A DNA stretch of 5,989 bases, taken from the NCBI GenBank assembly GCA_902491135.1, contig CABUGR010000077.1:1-5989 (forward strand). Direction: 5' to 3'. Source of the stretch: an uncultured Collinsella sp. (GTDB lineage Bacteria > Actinomycetota > Coriobacteriia > Coriobacteriales > Coriobacteriaceae). A model generated the notes under the pieces. It did no database searches and was not told where the DNA came from. It worked only from the letters and a program-made list of their open reading frames with translations. Numbering within the stretch: the stretch's first letter is position 1; every line of letters starts with the position of its first letter. This document shows, piece by piece, positions 1-5,172 of this stretch. Both the position numbers and the translations under genes were made by a program.

Positions 1-324
1 GAGCCGCGGGCACTGGTCCGGGAGGAAATCCGGGCAGACCTTGTTGCGCATCGACGTCCGGCACGTCGGGCGCGGCATCAGGCAGCCGTTGCCGCACACG
101 TCCCTCTTCGAGCACGCCTCTCGCCTCAGGCATATGTTGCGCGTCTCGACGGACAGGAAGCTCGGGCTCGACGACACCCCGTTGCGCTTTATCTCGCGGG
201 CCACGGTCGATGGCGCGACGCCCAGCCCCCTGGCGATTTCCGGCAGCGGCCGGCAGTCCTCGAGCTGCTGCTCGATCGCCATGCGGTCCCCCTGGGTGAG
301 CTGCCCGTTCTTGCCTCCCGGCAT
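1..324 (-). CDS. IS30-family transposase, N-terminal part (cut by window edge)
   Basis: The reading frame is open for 108 codons from the ATG at 324 to the left edge with no stop, so the C-terminal DDE catalytic domain lies outside the window. Residues about 9-48 form the helix-turn-helix typical of IS30 transposases: LTQGDRMAIEQQL, then EIARGLGVAPSTVAREIKRN, the family's recognition-helix signature. Residues 65-105 hold seven cysteines (C65, C71, C77, C81, C88, C97, C105), the Cys-rich segment found in the IS30 branch common in Firmicutes and Actinobacteria, possibly metal-binding. The start is supported by a strong Shine-Dalgarno, GGGAGGTGG, a few bases upstream. The protein would bind the element's ends and move it. 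Whether it is intact cannot be judged. Confidence 0.88.
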   Translation of the reverse strand, partial: MPGGKNGQLTQGDRMAIEQQLEDCRPLPEIARGLGVAPSTVAREIKRNGVSSSPSFLSVETRNICLRREACSKRDVCGNGCLMPRPTCRTSMRNKVCPDFLPDQCPRL

Positions 325-411
325 TCTCTCCACCTCCCCTCGCCCGAATGCCGCTGGAACGATGGTATCCGATGGGGTTCGGGAGGCGAACCGCTTCTTT
401 CCGAGACTAAG

Positions 412-440
412 TGCACAGAACGTGCATTTCAGATAAGAAT
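412..440. repeat. Candidate terminal inverted repeat / end of the IS
   Basis: Read on the minus strand this is an A/T-rich ATTCTTATCTGAAATGCAC stretch followed by a small dyad: TGCAC at 412-416 and GTGCA at 422-426 with a 5-nt spacer. IS30 ends are commonly short A/T-rich repeats located shortly upstream of the transposase start. The matching repeat lies outside the window, so this is a candidate only. Confidence 0.35.
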
Positions 441-499
441 TAAGGAGTCCCTTTGATCATACCGTCAAGGCGCTTTTTCCTCGGGAAATCGAACTGCAA

Positions 500-535
500 T
501 TGCTGCGGGGAACAATGGCCGCCATTTTCCAGCAA
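500..535. other. Bulged stem-loop in the gap beside the IS
   Basis: On the plus strand three stem blocks stack in register: TTGCT (500-504) with AGCAA (531-535), GGAA (509-512) with TTCC (527-530), and AATGG (514-518) with CCATT (522-526), closing a three-base loop. Left-arm bulges are GCGG (505-508) and C513. The right arm is continuous, giving about 14 pairs. There is no U-tract on either strand. It could be an RNA structure, a protein-binding dyad or a chance fold. Confidence 0.4.
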
Positions 536-553
536 AGCGGACTCGTGCCAGCA

Positions 554-590
554 TCGGGCGTCCGATTGAGCAACAGCAACGGACGCCCGA
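554..590 (-). terminator. Perfect 11-bp hairpin downstream of the lipoprotein operon
   Basis: TCGGGCGTCCG (554-564) and CGGACGCCCGA (580-590) are perfect reverse complements separated by 15 nt, and the loop can add TTG/CAA (566-568 with 577-579). The hairpin begins 40 nt after the stop codon of the lipoprotein gene at 631, where the minus-strand operon should end. The bases after it on the minus strand (TGCTGGCACGAG) contain no U-run, so it is not a textbook intrinsic terminator. It may be a U-less terminator or a 3'-end stabiliser. Confidence 0.55.
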
Positions 591-630
591 GCGCACCAGC
601 TTTGACGCGTCTGCACACCCGGCAGAGTGA

Positions 631-1437
631 TTACACGTCAGCGACCTTGTAATTGCTGGGGATGACTTTGACCGTCGAGGGCGGCTCCTTTATCGACGTA
701 TAGCAATCGAGCGCGATTGTCTCGCCATCGAGCCAGTGGTTTGCGTACAAGCTTGTCGTCTCAACCTTGATGCCGTTCGAGTCGAACAATTCCACATCAA
801 AATTGATATAGTCGAAGTCGTAACCAGTATTATTCGTAGCTGTCGTCTTGCCGATGAAGGTCGAGTACTGCTCAGTGAACTCGAGATTTATCGAGCTAGC
901 CAACGACTCAATCGCCTCCTTTTGGTCGTTGTCCCGCTCCACCTTCTTCCCGTGGCTGATAAGCTTATCGAGACTGTCCTGATGATCGGCCGACACCGTA
1001 AGGCCATAGTCGTCCACAAACGTCTTGAGCAACGAAGTGCGCTTGTCGTAGGCCTTCTGCCAATCCTGCTTGTACTTGCTGTTATCAGTTGCGTACAATT
1101 CGGCGGCCGCGCGCTGATCCTTCAGTGCGTTGATGTAGGCAATGGCGCTCTCCTGCAGCTTGCTATCGGAAAACTGCGCGCTTTGGTATTGCTCCACTTG
1201 CTCCAGCTCAGCATCGACGAGCTTTACGTAGTATTCGGCAGACTTGTCGGCCTTGGAGGACTGTCCCACCAACGTATCGCGCGCCTCGTAGCCTTTCGCA
1301 AGCGATTGGATAAACGCTTCGTCGGCGTATTCGGATTGGCTTTGATCGCTCTTTTCTGCGCATCCCGCAAGCAACACCATGCCGGCAGCAATAACGCAGG
1401 ACAGAATAATCGCCGGCAACTTCCTGAGCATGTTCAT
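631..1437 (-). CDS. Secreted lipoprotein with C-terminal FxLYD-like domain
   Basis: This is a predicted surface lipoprotein of 268 aa with no known enzymatic role. It opens with a basic n-region (MNMLRKL), a hydrophobic segment and an LAGC lipobox with C26 as the lipidation site. Residues ~35-190 are charged, Gln/Lys/Glu-rich and probably helical. Residues ~195-268 (GKTTATNNTGYDFDYINFDV, then ELFDSNGIKVETT and LDGETIALDCYTS) match the layout of FxLYD domains: an early Asn, an aromatic strand, an LFD-type turn and a late GE-strand. These are small beta-sandwiches on many Gram-positive lipoproteins. I chose the ATG at 1437 because AAAGGTGG lies just upstream and it puts the signal peptide at the terminus. 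An upstream in-frame start at 1515 would add 26 non-signal residues and overlap the preceding gene. It is second in a two-gene operon, 19 bp after its neighbour. The lipoprotein call is firm; the FxLYD assignment is by eye. Confidence 0.85.
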   Translation of the reverse strand: MNMLRKLPAIILSCVIAAGMVLLAGCAEKSDQSQSEYADEAFIQSLAKGYEARDTLVGQSSKADKSAEYYVKLVDAELEQVEQYQSAQFSDSKLQESAIAYINALKDQRAAAELYATDNSKYKQDWQKAYDKRTSLLKTFVDDYGLTVSADHQDSLDKLISHGKKVERDNDQKEAIESLASSINLEFTEQYSTFIGKTTATNNTGYDFDYINFDVELFDSNGIKVETTSLYANHWLDGETIALDCYTSIKEPPSTVKVIPSNYKVADV

Positions 1438-1456
1438 CGCAGACACCACCTTTGGG

Positions 1457-2089
1457 TTAATTGGCCGAGACGGCATCGCTTCGATCCTCGTCAAGCGCAT
1501 CCGGGTAAGTGGCACTCCCCAGCTCTGCGCCGCTTTGGTCGACGATGCTCACAACGCAGCTGACCGGCTGACCCGCAAATTGCTGGTACATGCAGGCAAT
1601 AACACCAACCTGAAGCGGCGCAAACGCTTCGTTGAGACCGATTTCACTGCTACTGATGGTCAACGTGACGTTGGAAAACTGGTCATCGTAGTCGATTGCT
1701 GTGATTGTCGGCCAATCTTTGCTGTTCGGCATTCCGTCAAGAGCGTCCACCACATTCTGATGCCACGAATCGACGAAGCTGTTGTACGCATCAATGGGCA
1801 TAGTCGCGGTATAGGAACCATCATCGTTAGCAATGATGTCAGTGCAGCCTTTTTCTTGCAGACTAGATTGCACATCTTCGGACGATTCGTCTTTAAAGAG
1901 AGCGGCGGGGAATGTCACAGTGCGCGTAGCGATTGTCGCCTTCTCCACTGCGCTGTATTCGTCCTGGTCACTGGTTACATTCCCTGAGTTTTCCGTGGCG
2001 CATCCCGCCAGCATGACGCATAGCGCGCACGATATGGCGACGGTGGCGGCAATTGCGCTCACGCGATTCTTCAAGCCCGTTGCTATCAT
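1457..2089 (-). CDS. Uncharacterised secreted lipoprotein
   Basis: This is a 210-aa predicted lipoprotein: a basic start (MIATGLKNR), a hydrophobic stretch and an LAGC lipobox with C30. After a short acidic linker, residues ~57-197 resemble a recurring uncharacterised family in gut Firmicutes and Actinobacteria. Recognisable landmarks are VTFPAALF (58-65), an acidic helix, IIANDDGSYTATM (85-97), a helical segment, TAIDYDD (130-136) and a CMYQQFAGQPV segment (166-176) before the final strand SGAELGSATYP. The tail after ~198 is acidic and looks disordered. The ATG at 2089 follows AAAGGGAAG with suitable spacing. The gene is first of the pair with the FxLYD-like lipoprotein. G+C is near 45% in a hand-counted line (1801-1860), much lower than the dehydrogenase gene. 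No function is assigned; a partnership with the second lipoprotein at the membrane is inference from the tight spacing. Confidence 0.85.
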   Translation of the reverse strand: MIATGLKNRVSAIAATVAISCALCVMLAGCATENSGNVTSDQDEYSAVEKATIATRTVTFPAALFKDESSEDVQSSLQEKGCTDIIANDDGSYTATMPIDAYNSFVDSWHQNVVDALDGMPNSKDWPTITAIDYDDQFSNVTLTISSSEIGLNEAFAPLQVGVIACMYQQFAGQPVSCVVSIVDQSGAELGSATYPDALDEDRSDAVSAN

Positions 2090-2621
2090 GGTCTTCCCTT
2101 TCTAATTTACGAACATCAATAGCATACATTAGAGACGAGTCGAAAACTACCGCATCGAGAGTGCTTGCGCTAACGAATTGCAGGTGACAAACTATATGCA
2201 GACGCTTCCGAAACGGCTTGCACGTTCTCTCAAGGCGGCTCCCCGCGCCCCCTAAAACACTGCGCCCCTCACAGCAACCCTCCCCTTTTCTCTTCATCGA
2301 ATAGATAGGATACGATGGTTATTGGGCGATTGTAAGGCAAGCGAAATGGGAGGGATGTCCGATATAAGGGACACTGACGCATAACTGATTGATGGCTGCC
2401 GGTCTCGCAACCCCGCAAGATGCCCGATTGAATGAGCCAGGGCCAATCTGCCAGGATCCAAAGAAGAGGAGACCATTCGCTGACGAATATGCGTGTCTTG
2501 GGATGCGTTCATTGAGAGTGCGGTTCCGAAAAAGTACACACCTGGGAGTCAATTCTGGCACAAAAGCCGAAATGTCCCACGGGGAATGCGAGGATCAGAG
2601 AGCGTCTCGGGTTGCCTGAGC
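2090..2621. other. Long intergenic stretch, no credible gene
   Basis: This gap separates the lipoprotein pair from the dehydrogenase gene. Short open frames exist on both strands, but none has a convincing ribosome-binding site, domain or protein-like composition. The left part must hold the lipoprotein promoter: a TATAGT -10-like hexamer (minus strand, 2191-2196) lies ~105 bp upstream of that ATG, without a good -35. An interrupted dyad TGTCC (2356-2360) / GGACA (2369-2373) flanks GATATAAG. The 2340-2600 portion has the look of decayed mobile DNA, but I could not identify paired ends. Confidence 0.5.
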
Positions 2622-2661
2622 TGAACTGCCTCCCATTTCTGCAGTTTTGGGGCGCAGTTCA
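2622..2661 (-). terminator. 40-bp imperfect palindrome 3' of the dehydrogenase gene
   Basis: TGAACTGC (2622-2629) pairs with GCAGTTCA (2654-2661), then after a 2x2 mismatch CCCA (2632-2635) pairs with TGGG (2648-2651). The 12-nt centre TTTCTGCAGTTT contains the palindrome CTGCAG. It begins 62 nt after the stop of the minus-strand dehydrogenase gene, where transcript termination is expected. No U-tract follows on the minus strand. Its symmetry around a central palindrome would also fit a dispersed intergenic repeat or a protein-binding dyad, so the terminator role is tentative. Confidence 0.45.
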
Positions 2662-2723
2662 CTGCCGGACCACGGGGGGCTTTCTCTCAAATGCGGAGCC
2701 CAAGGGCTGGCCCGAACATGGGG

Positions 2724-3884
2724 CTATCGCTGCGCGTACTTCTTGGAGAGCTGGCGCCCTGCGATGTAGACCATAATCTCGTCGGTGCCGCCCGCAATCT
2801 GCATGCCGCGCAGGTCGATCCACATGCGCCCGACGCGCGTCTCGTCGGTGTAGCCGAGGCCGCCGAAGATCTGCAGGGCCTCCGAGGCCACCATCGTGCA
2901 TGCTTTGCCGGCGCAGTATTTGAGCAGAGCCGAGTCGATGCGGACGGACTGGCCGTTGTCCATCTTCCACAGGCACTTGTAGAGCATGTTGCGCGAGTTC
3001 TGCAGGGCGATCTCCATCTCGGTCAGCTTCAGCTGGATGAGCTGGTAGTTCGCGATCGGCTTGCCGAACGTCGTGCGCTCGCTCACGTAGGCGGCCGCGT
3101 CGTCCATGGCCGCCTGGGCCACGCCGATGCACTGGGCCACGATCAGGCAGCGCTCGGTCTCGAAGTTCTTCATCAGGTTGAGGAAGCCCTCGCCGGGCTT
3201 CCCGATGCGCATGTCCTCCGTGAGGACGACGTCGTCGAAGTACATCTCGCAGAAGGCCGCCACCTTCTGGCCGATCTTGTGCAGGGGCGCCGTGCTCAGG
3301 CCCGGGGCGTCCTTGGGGACGATCCACATGGACATGGACTTGTTCTCGCGGGCGGGGTCCTCGTCCTTGGCGATGACCAGCACGTTGGGGAAGACCTCGC
3401 CCTGGGTGACCCACGTCTTCTGGCCGTTGAGGAGGTAGGTGCCGTCCTCCTGCTTCCTCGTCACGCAGGTCATCGCCTGGTTGTCGGAGACTGCCCCGGG
3501 CTCGGAGAAGCCGAGGGAGAAGATCGGCTGGCCCGTCTCCAGGTAGTCCTGCATGGCGTCGGAGATCTGCTCGGACGTCGCGCCGAAGTCGATGAAGTCG
3601 CGCATCGCGAGGGTGTTGTTGAGGGTGCAGAGCGGGGCGCCGGAATGGTGTGCGAACTCCTCGGTGAGGAGTCCCAGGGTGACGAGGTCCGTATCGATCC
3701 CGCCGTACTCCTCGGGGATGCCCATCAGGCCGAAGCCGCTCTCCATCCAGGCGGAGGTGAGCTCCTCGCTCATCCTGCGGTTCTCGTACATCTCCTTGAT
3801 CTCGTCCTCGCCGGCATAGCGCTCGCAGAACTCCTCGATGCTCTTGACGAGAAGCTCCTGCTCGTCAGTGAATGAAAAATCCAC
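2724..3884 (-). CDS. Acyl-CoA dehydrogenase, CaiA-like
   Basis: This is an FAD-dependent flavoenzyme of 386 aa (family usual ~380-400) that would act in the cytoplasm on an acyl- or enoyl-CoA, with ETF as electron partner. The N-terminal helical domain starts MDFSFTDEQELLV. The mid beta-domain has the flavin motif GFSEPGAVSDN (125-135) and LNGQKTWVTQG (152-162). The C-terminal domain has FGKPIANYQLIQ (273-284) and QIFGGLGYTDETRVGRMW (338-355). Segments such as NMLYKCLWKMDNG and the GGTDEI end resemble E. coli CaiA (crotonobetainyl-CoA reductase). The canonical MCAD-type catalytic Glu position (YEGT) is Gly365 here; E244 in FETERCLIVA aligns with the alternative base of long-chain and isovaleryl-CoA dehydrogenases. 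The start is GTG, preceded by AGGGAAGGGG at 5 nt. The gene is GC-rich (68% in one hand-counted line) and stands alone, with no ETF or CoA-transferase gene beside it. The family is certain; the substrate is unknown. Confidence 0.95.
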   Translation of the reverse strand: MDFSFTDEQELLVKSIEEFCERYAGEDEIKEMYENRRMSEELTSAWMESGFGLMGIPEEYGGIDTDLVTLGLLTEEFAHHSGAPLCTLNNTLAMRDFIDFGATSEQISDAMQDYLETGQPIFSLGFSEPGAVSDNQAMTCVTRKQEDGTYLLNGQKTWVTQGEVFPNVLVIAKDEDPARENKSMSMWIVPKDAPGLSTAPLHKIGQKVAAFCEMYFDDVVLTEDMRIGKPGEGFLNLMKNFETERCLIVAQCIGVAQAAMDDAAAYVSERTTFGKPIANYQLIQLKLTEMEIALQNSRNMLYKCLWKMDNGQSVRIDSALLKYCAGKACTMVASEALQIFGGLGYTDETRVGRMWIDLRGMQIAGGTDEIMVYIAGRQLSKKYAQR

Positions 3885-3913
3885 GTCTACCCCTTCCCTA
3901 CGTCAGGCATTTG

Positions 3914-3923
3914 CAACATGTTG
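3914..3923. promoter_or_regulatory. CAACATGTTG palindrome upstream of the dehydrogenase start
   Basis: This is a perfect 10-bp dyad centred about 35 bp upstream of the GTG start at 3884, beyond the Shine-Dalgarno. Its position fits an operator bound by a dimeric regulator. No matching second copy is present in the window, and a 10-bp palindrome can occur by chance. Confidence 0.3.
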
Positions 3924-4064
3924 TCGGTGATTTCTAATCGTTATCGTTAGGCTAGCATGGCGATTAACCAGGAATCATTCCAGCTTGACCTGTACTATTC
4001 GAGAATAGGTTCCTTCCGCTGCTCGCTCTCGGGGCGCAATGCGGACAAGACCCCCAAGCTCCCA

Positions 4065-4121
4065 AACGGAAGCGAACGGGAAACAACCTGTTGCAGCGCA
4101 ACCCATGGAAACCGTTCCGTT
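4065..4121. other. Nested stem-loop adjoining the hydrolase 3' hairpin
   Basis: AACGGAA (4065-4071) is complementary to TTCCGTT (4115-4121), and inside it GTTGC (4090-4094) pairs with GCAAC (4098-4102) over an AGC loop. The right arm touches the next hairpin (4120-4155), so the two would stack or compete for two bases. It could be part of a long structured 3' UTR; a chance fold is also possible. Confidence 0.3.
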
Positions 4122-4155
4122 CTGGTGCCGCGGAGCAAGATCCTCGGCACCAGAA
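4120..4155 (-). terminator. Perfect 11-bp hairpin downstream of the hydrolase gene
   Basis: TTCTGGTGCCG (4120-4130) and CGGCACCAGAA (4145-4155) are perfect reverse complements. After one mismatch GGA (4132-4134) pairs with TCC (4141-4143), leaving a 6-nt loop GCAAGA. It lies 67 nt past the stop at 4223 of the minus-strand transporter-hydrolase unit. On the minus strand the following bases (CGGAACGG) are not a U-tract, so its role as terminator rests on position and stem strength. Confidence 0.55.
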
Positions 4156-4222
4156 TTTGCTTGGGCCCAACTTACAAAGCGCAGGGCGTTGCACTCGGCT
4201 CGATTCCTATAGTGATTGCCTT

Positions 4223-5041
4223 TTAAGATCGGCAATAAATCCCGTAGGGACTTTCTTCGGCTAAAGCTCCGTAGGTGAAGGGCATCCTGTCGCGCAGTAA
4301 ATCGGAACCACCCATCGAAACCATGCGGGCGTGGTTGATTTCCGCGCGAACATCCAACTCGGCAATCGCGAGCTCTTCCTCAAAACCCGCCTGAGCGAGG
4401 ATTTGGCCAGGATTGGGTCCCAAAACTCGGCTAAAACCACCGTACGGAGCACCACATTGATTTGACTCAACAAAAACGACCATGTTTTCTAGCGCTCTTG
4501 CCTGGCTAAATACTAATGAGGCCTTGTGATCGGGGTCATCTTCCGATTTGGTTATATTGGGCCAGGCTGTAGGGCCTAGGATTATTTCGGCTCCCTTGAG
4601 AGCGAGCGAACGTGCAACCTCGGGGAAGCACTTGTCGAAGCAAACCTCAATGCCTATCTTTCCGATTGCGGTTTCGAAGACGGGGTATTCGCTGCCGGGC
4701 ATGTGAATCAAGCGCTCGCATAAAGGCAGGTGCACCTTCCTCGTCTTTCCCACATAGCCCTCGGGACCTACAAGAACCACCGTATTGTAGGTGACGTTGA
4801 AGCGCTCTTCGTCCAATTCTGTCATCCCAAAGCAGATGTACAGCTCTTTTTCTTTCGCTTTTCGAATGAAGCGCTTAACGGTTGGCCCATCAGGTATCGG
4901 TTCGGCGTGTTGCTGAAAGAAGAGCTTGTCCTCAGCACTGAACAAAGTCATTCCTTTTGTTCCGTACCCTGTCACGGACTGCTCCGGAAAAACTATGAGG
5001 TCAATCGAGCTCTCGCTCGCCCCGTCTATCAGCTTCTCCAT
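4223..5041 (-). CDS. Carbon-nitrogen hydrolase (nitrilase superfamily), N-terminus lost by frameshift
   Basis: This is an amidohydrolase of the nitrilase superfamily, which cleaves amide, carbamoyl or nitrile C-N bonds through a Glu-Lys-Cys triad. Counting from the ATG at 5041 (272 aa), all three residues are present: E20 in VFPEQ, K102 in KTRKVHLPL and C134 in IEVCFDKCFPE. Other family landmarks are YNTVVLVGPEG, LGPTAWP, ARALENMVVFVESNQ and the final AELD strand. The usual N-terminal strand is missing: in the family the catalytic Glu is near residue 45, so about 25 residues are absent. They are encoded just upstream in another frame (5115-5042). The ATG at 5041 lacks a well-spaced Shine-Dalgarno. 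The protein is therefore likely truncated or non-functional, or the sequence has an error. Family membership is firm; the substrate (for example an omega-amide or N-carbamoyl compound) is unknown. It follows the MFS gene, probably in one transcript. Confidence 0.88.
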   Translation of the reverse strand: MEKLIDGASESSIDLIVFPEQSVTGYGTKGMTLFSAEDKLFFQQHAEPIPDGPTVKRFIRKAKEKELYICFGMTELDEERFNVTYNTVVLVGPEGYVGKTRKVHLPLCERLIHMPGSEYPVFETAIGKIGIEVCFDKCFPEVARSLALKGAEIILGPTAWPNITKSEDDPDHKASLVFSQARALENMVVFVESNQCGAPYGGFSRVLGPNPGQILAQAGFEEELAIAELDVRAEINHARMVSMGGSDLLRDRMPFTYGALAEESPYGIYCRS

Positions 5042-5115
5042 TTTGGAGATATTACCTTCGATATCACGCGGATCGAAGCCATATTTGCCGCTGCTATGCG
5101 TGTCTTCTTGCTCAT
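5029..5115 (-). pseudogene. Out-of-frame N-terminal fragment of the nitrilase-superfamily gene
   Basis: From the ATG at 5115 (GGGA about 7 nt upstream) the frame reads MSKKTRIAAANMAS, a typical nitrilase-superfamily first beta-strand. It then loses similarity and stops at TGA 5031-5029. The continuation, DPRDIEGNISKMEKLIDG, is in the frame of the downstream gene and runs into it without a stop. Joining the frames at about 5070-5078 by restoring one base gives M-A-S-x-P-R-D-I-E-G-N, and places the catalytic Glu at residue 45 as expected. So the intact gene would have been 5115-4223. The junction contains no slippery heptamer, which makes programmed frameshifting unlikely. Confidence 0.75.
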
Positions 5116-5172
5116 GTTAATTCCCATTTCGTTCGGCATAGGTGTAACGCGTGTCCTATTGAGAAAAAGCTT

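Larger units (their letters stand above)
1..440 (-). mobile_element. IS30-family insertion sequence, transposase 5' end only
   Basis: This is the 5' end of an insertion sequence, identified by the transposase N-terminus it encodes. The element continues beyond the left edge, so its length, second terminal repeat and target duplication cannot be seen. Its outer boundary is estimated at about 430-445, about 110 bp upstream of the transposase start, where an A/T-rich TTCTTATCTGAAATGCAC-like end (minus strand) borders sequence of different character. The transposase portion is clearly GC-richer than the lipoprotein genes to the right. The boundary is an inference from typical IS30 architecture, not from two matched ends. 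Confidence 0.7.
441..630. other. Non-coding gap between IS end and lipoprotein operon
   Basis: No reading frame with a start, ribosome-binding site and protein-like composition is seen. The stretch holds two folded elements, listed separately (500-535 and 554-590). There is a T5 run at 474-478, but it is not preceded by a stem, so it does not make a classical terminator. Confidence 0.6.
3885..4222. other. Intergenic region: dehydrogenase 5' region and hydrolase 3' region
   Basis: Both flanking genes are on the minus strand, so this stretch should hold the dehydrogenase promoter (left part) and the end of the hydrolase transcript (right part). The left part contains a palindrome at 3914-3923 and a tandem hexamer, AACGATAACGAT on the minus strand, at about 3937-3948. 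No convincing -35/-10 pair was found. The right part contains the structures at 4065-4121 and 4120-4155. Short open frames in both strands look non-coding. Confidence 0.55.

Noticed and set aside
465..490. T5 run at 474-478 as a terminator
   Set aside because: No stem precedes it on the plus strand and no plus-strand gene ends there; the TTTCC/GGAAA dyad lies across or after the run instead.
1438..1515. Upstream start (1515) for the FxLYD-like lipoprotein
   Set aside because: It would put 26 Arg/Pro-rich residues before the signal peptide and overlap the preceding gene; the ATG at 1437 has the Shine-Dalgarno.
736..1563. Plus-strand open frame opposite the lipoprotein genes
   Set aside because: It has no domain or signal peptide and spans both real minus-strand genes, each of which has a lipobox and a ribosome-binding site.
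2294..2619. Short open frames on both strands in the gap
   Set aside because: No start signal, no recognisable motif, and mutually overlapping frames of low-complexity composition.
2691..3875. Long plus-strand open frame opposite the dehydrogenase gene
   Set aside because: It is the antisense shadow of a GC-rich gene: rich in His, Val, Leu and Gly, with no domain, while the minus strand encodes a complete acyl-CoA dehydrogenase.
5029..5115. Programmed ribosomal frameshift in the nitrilase-superfamily gene
   Set aside because: The frame change must occur near 5070-5078, where there is no X-XXY-YYZ slippery heptamer or homopolymer run, so a simple deletion is more likely.
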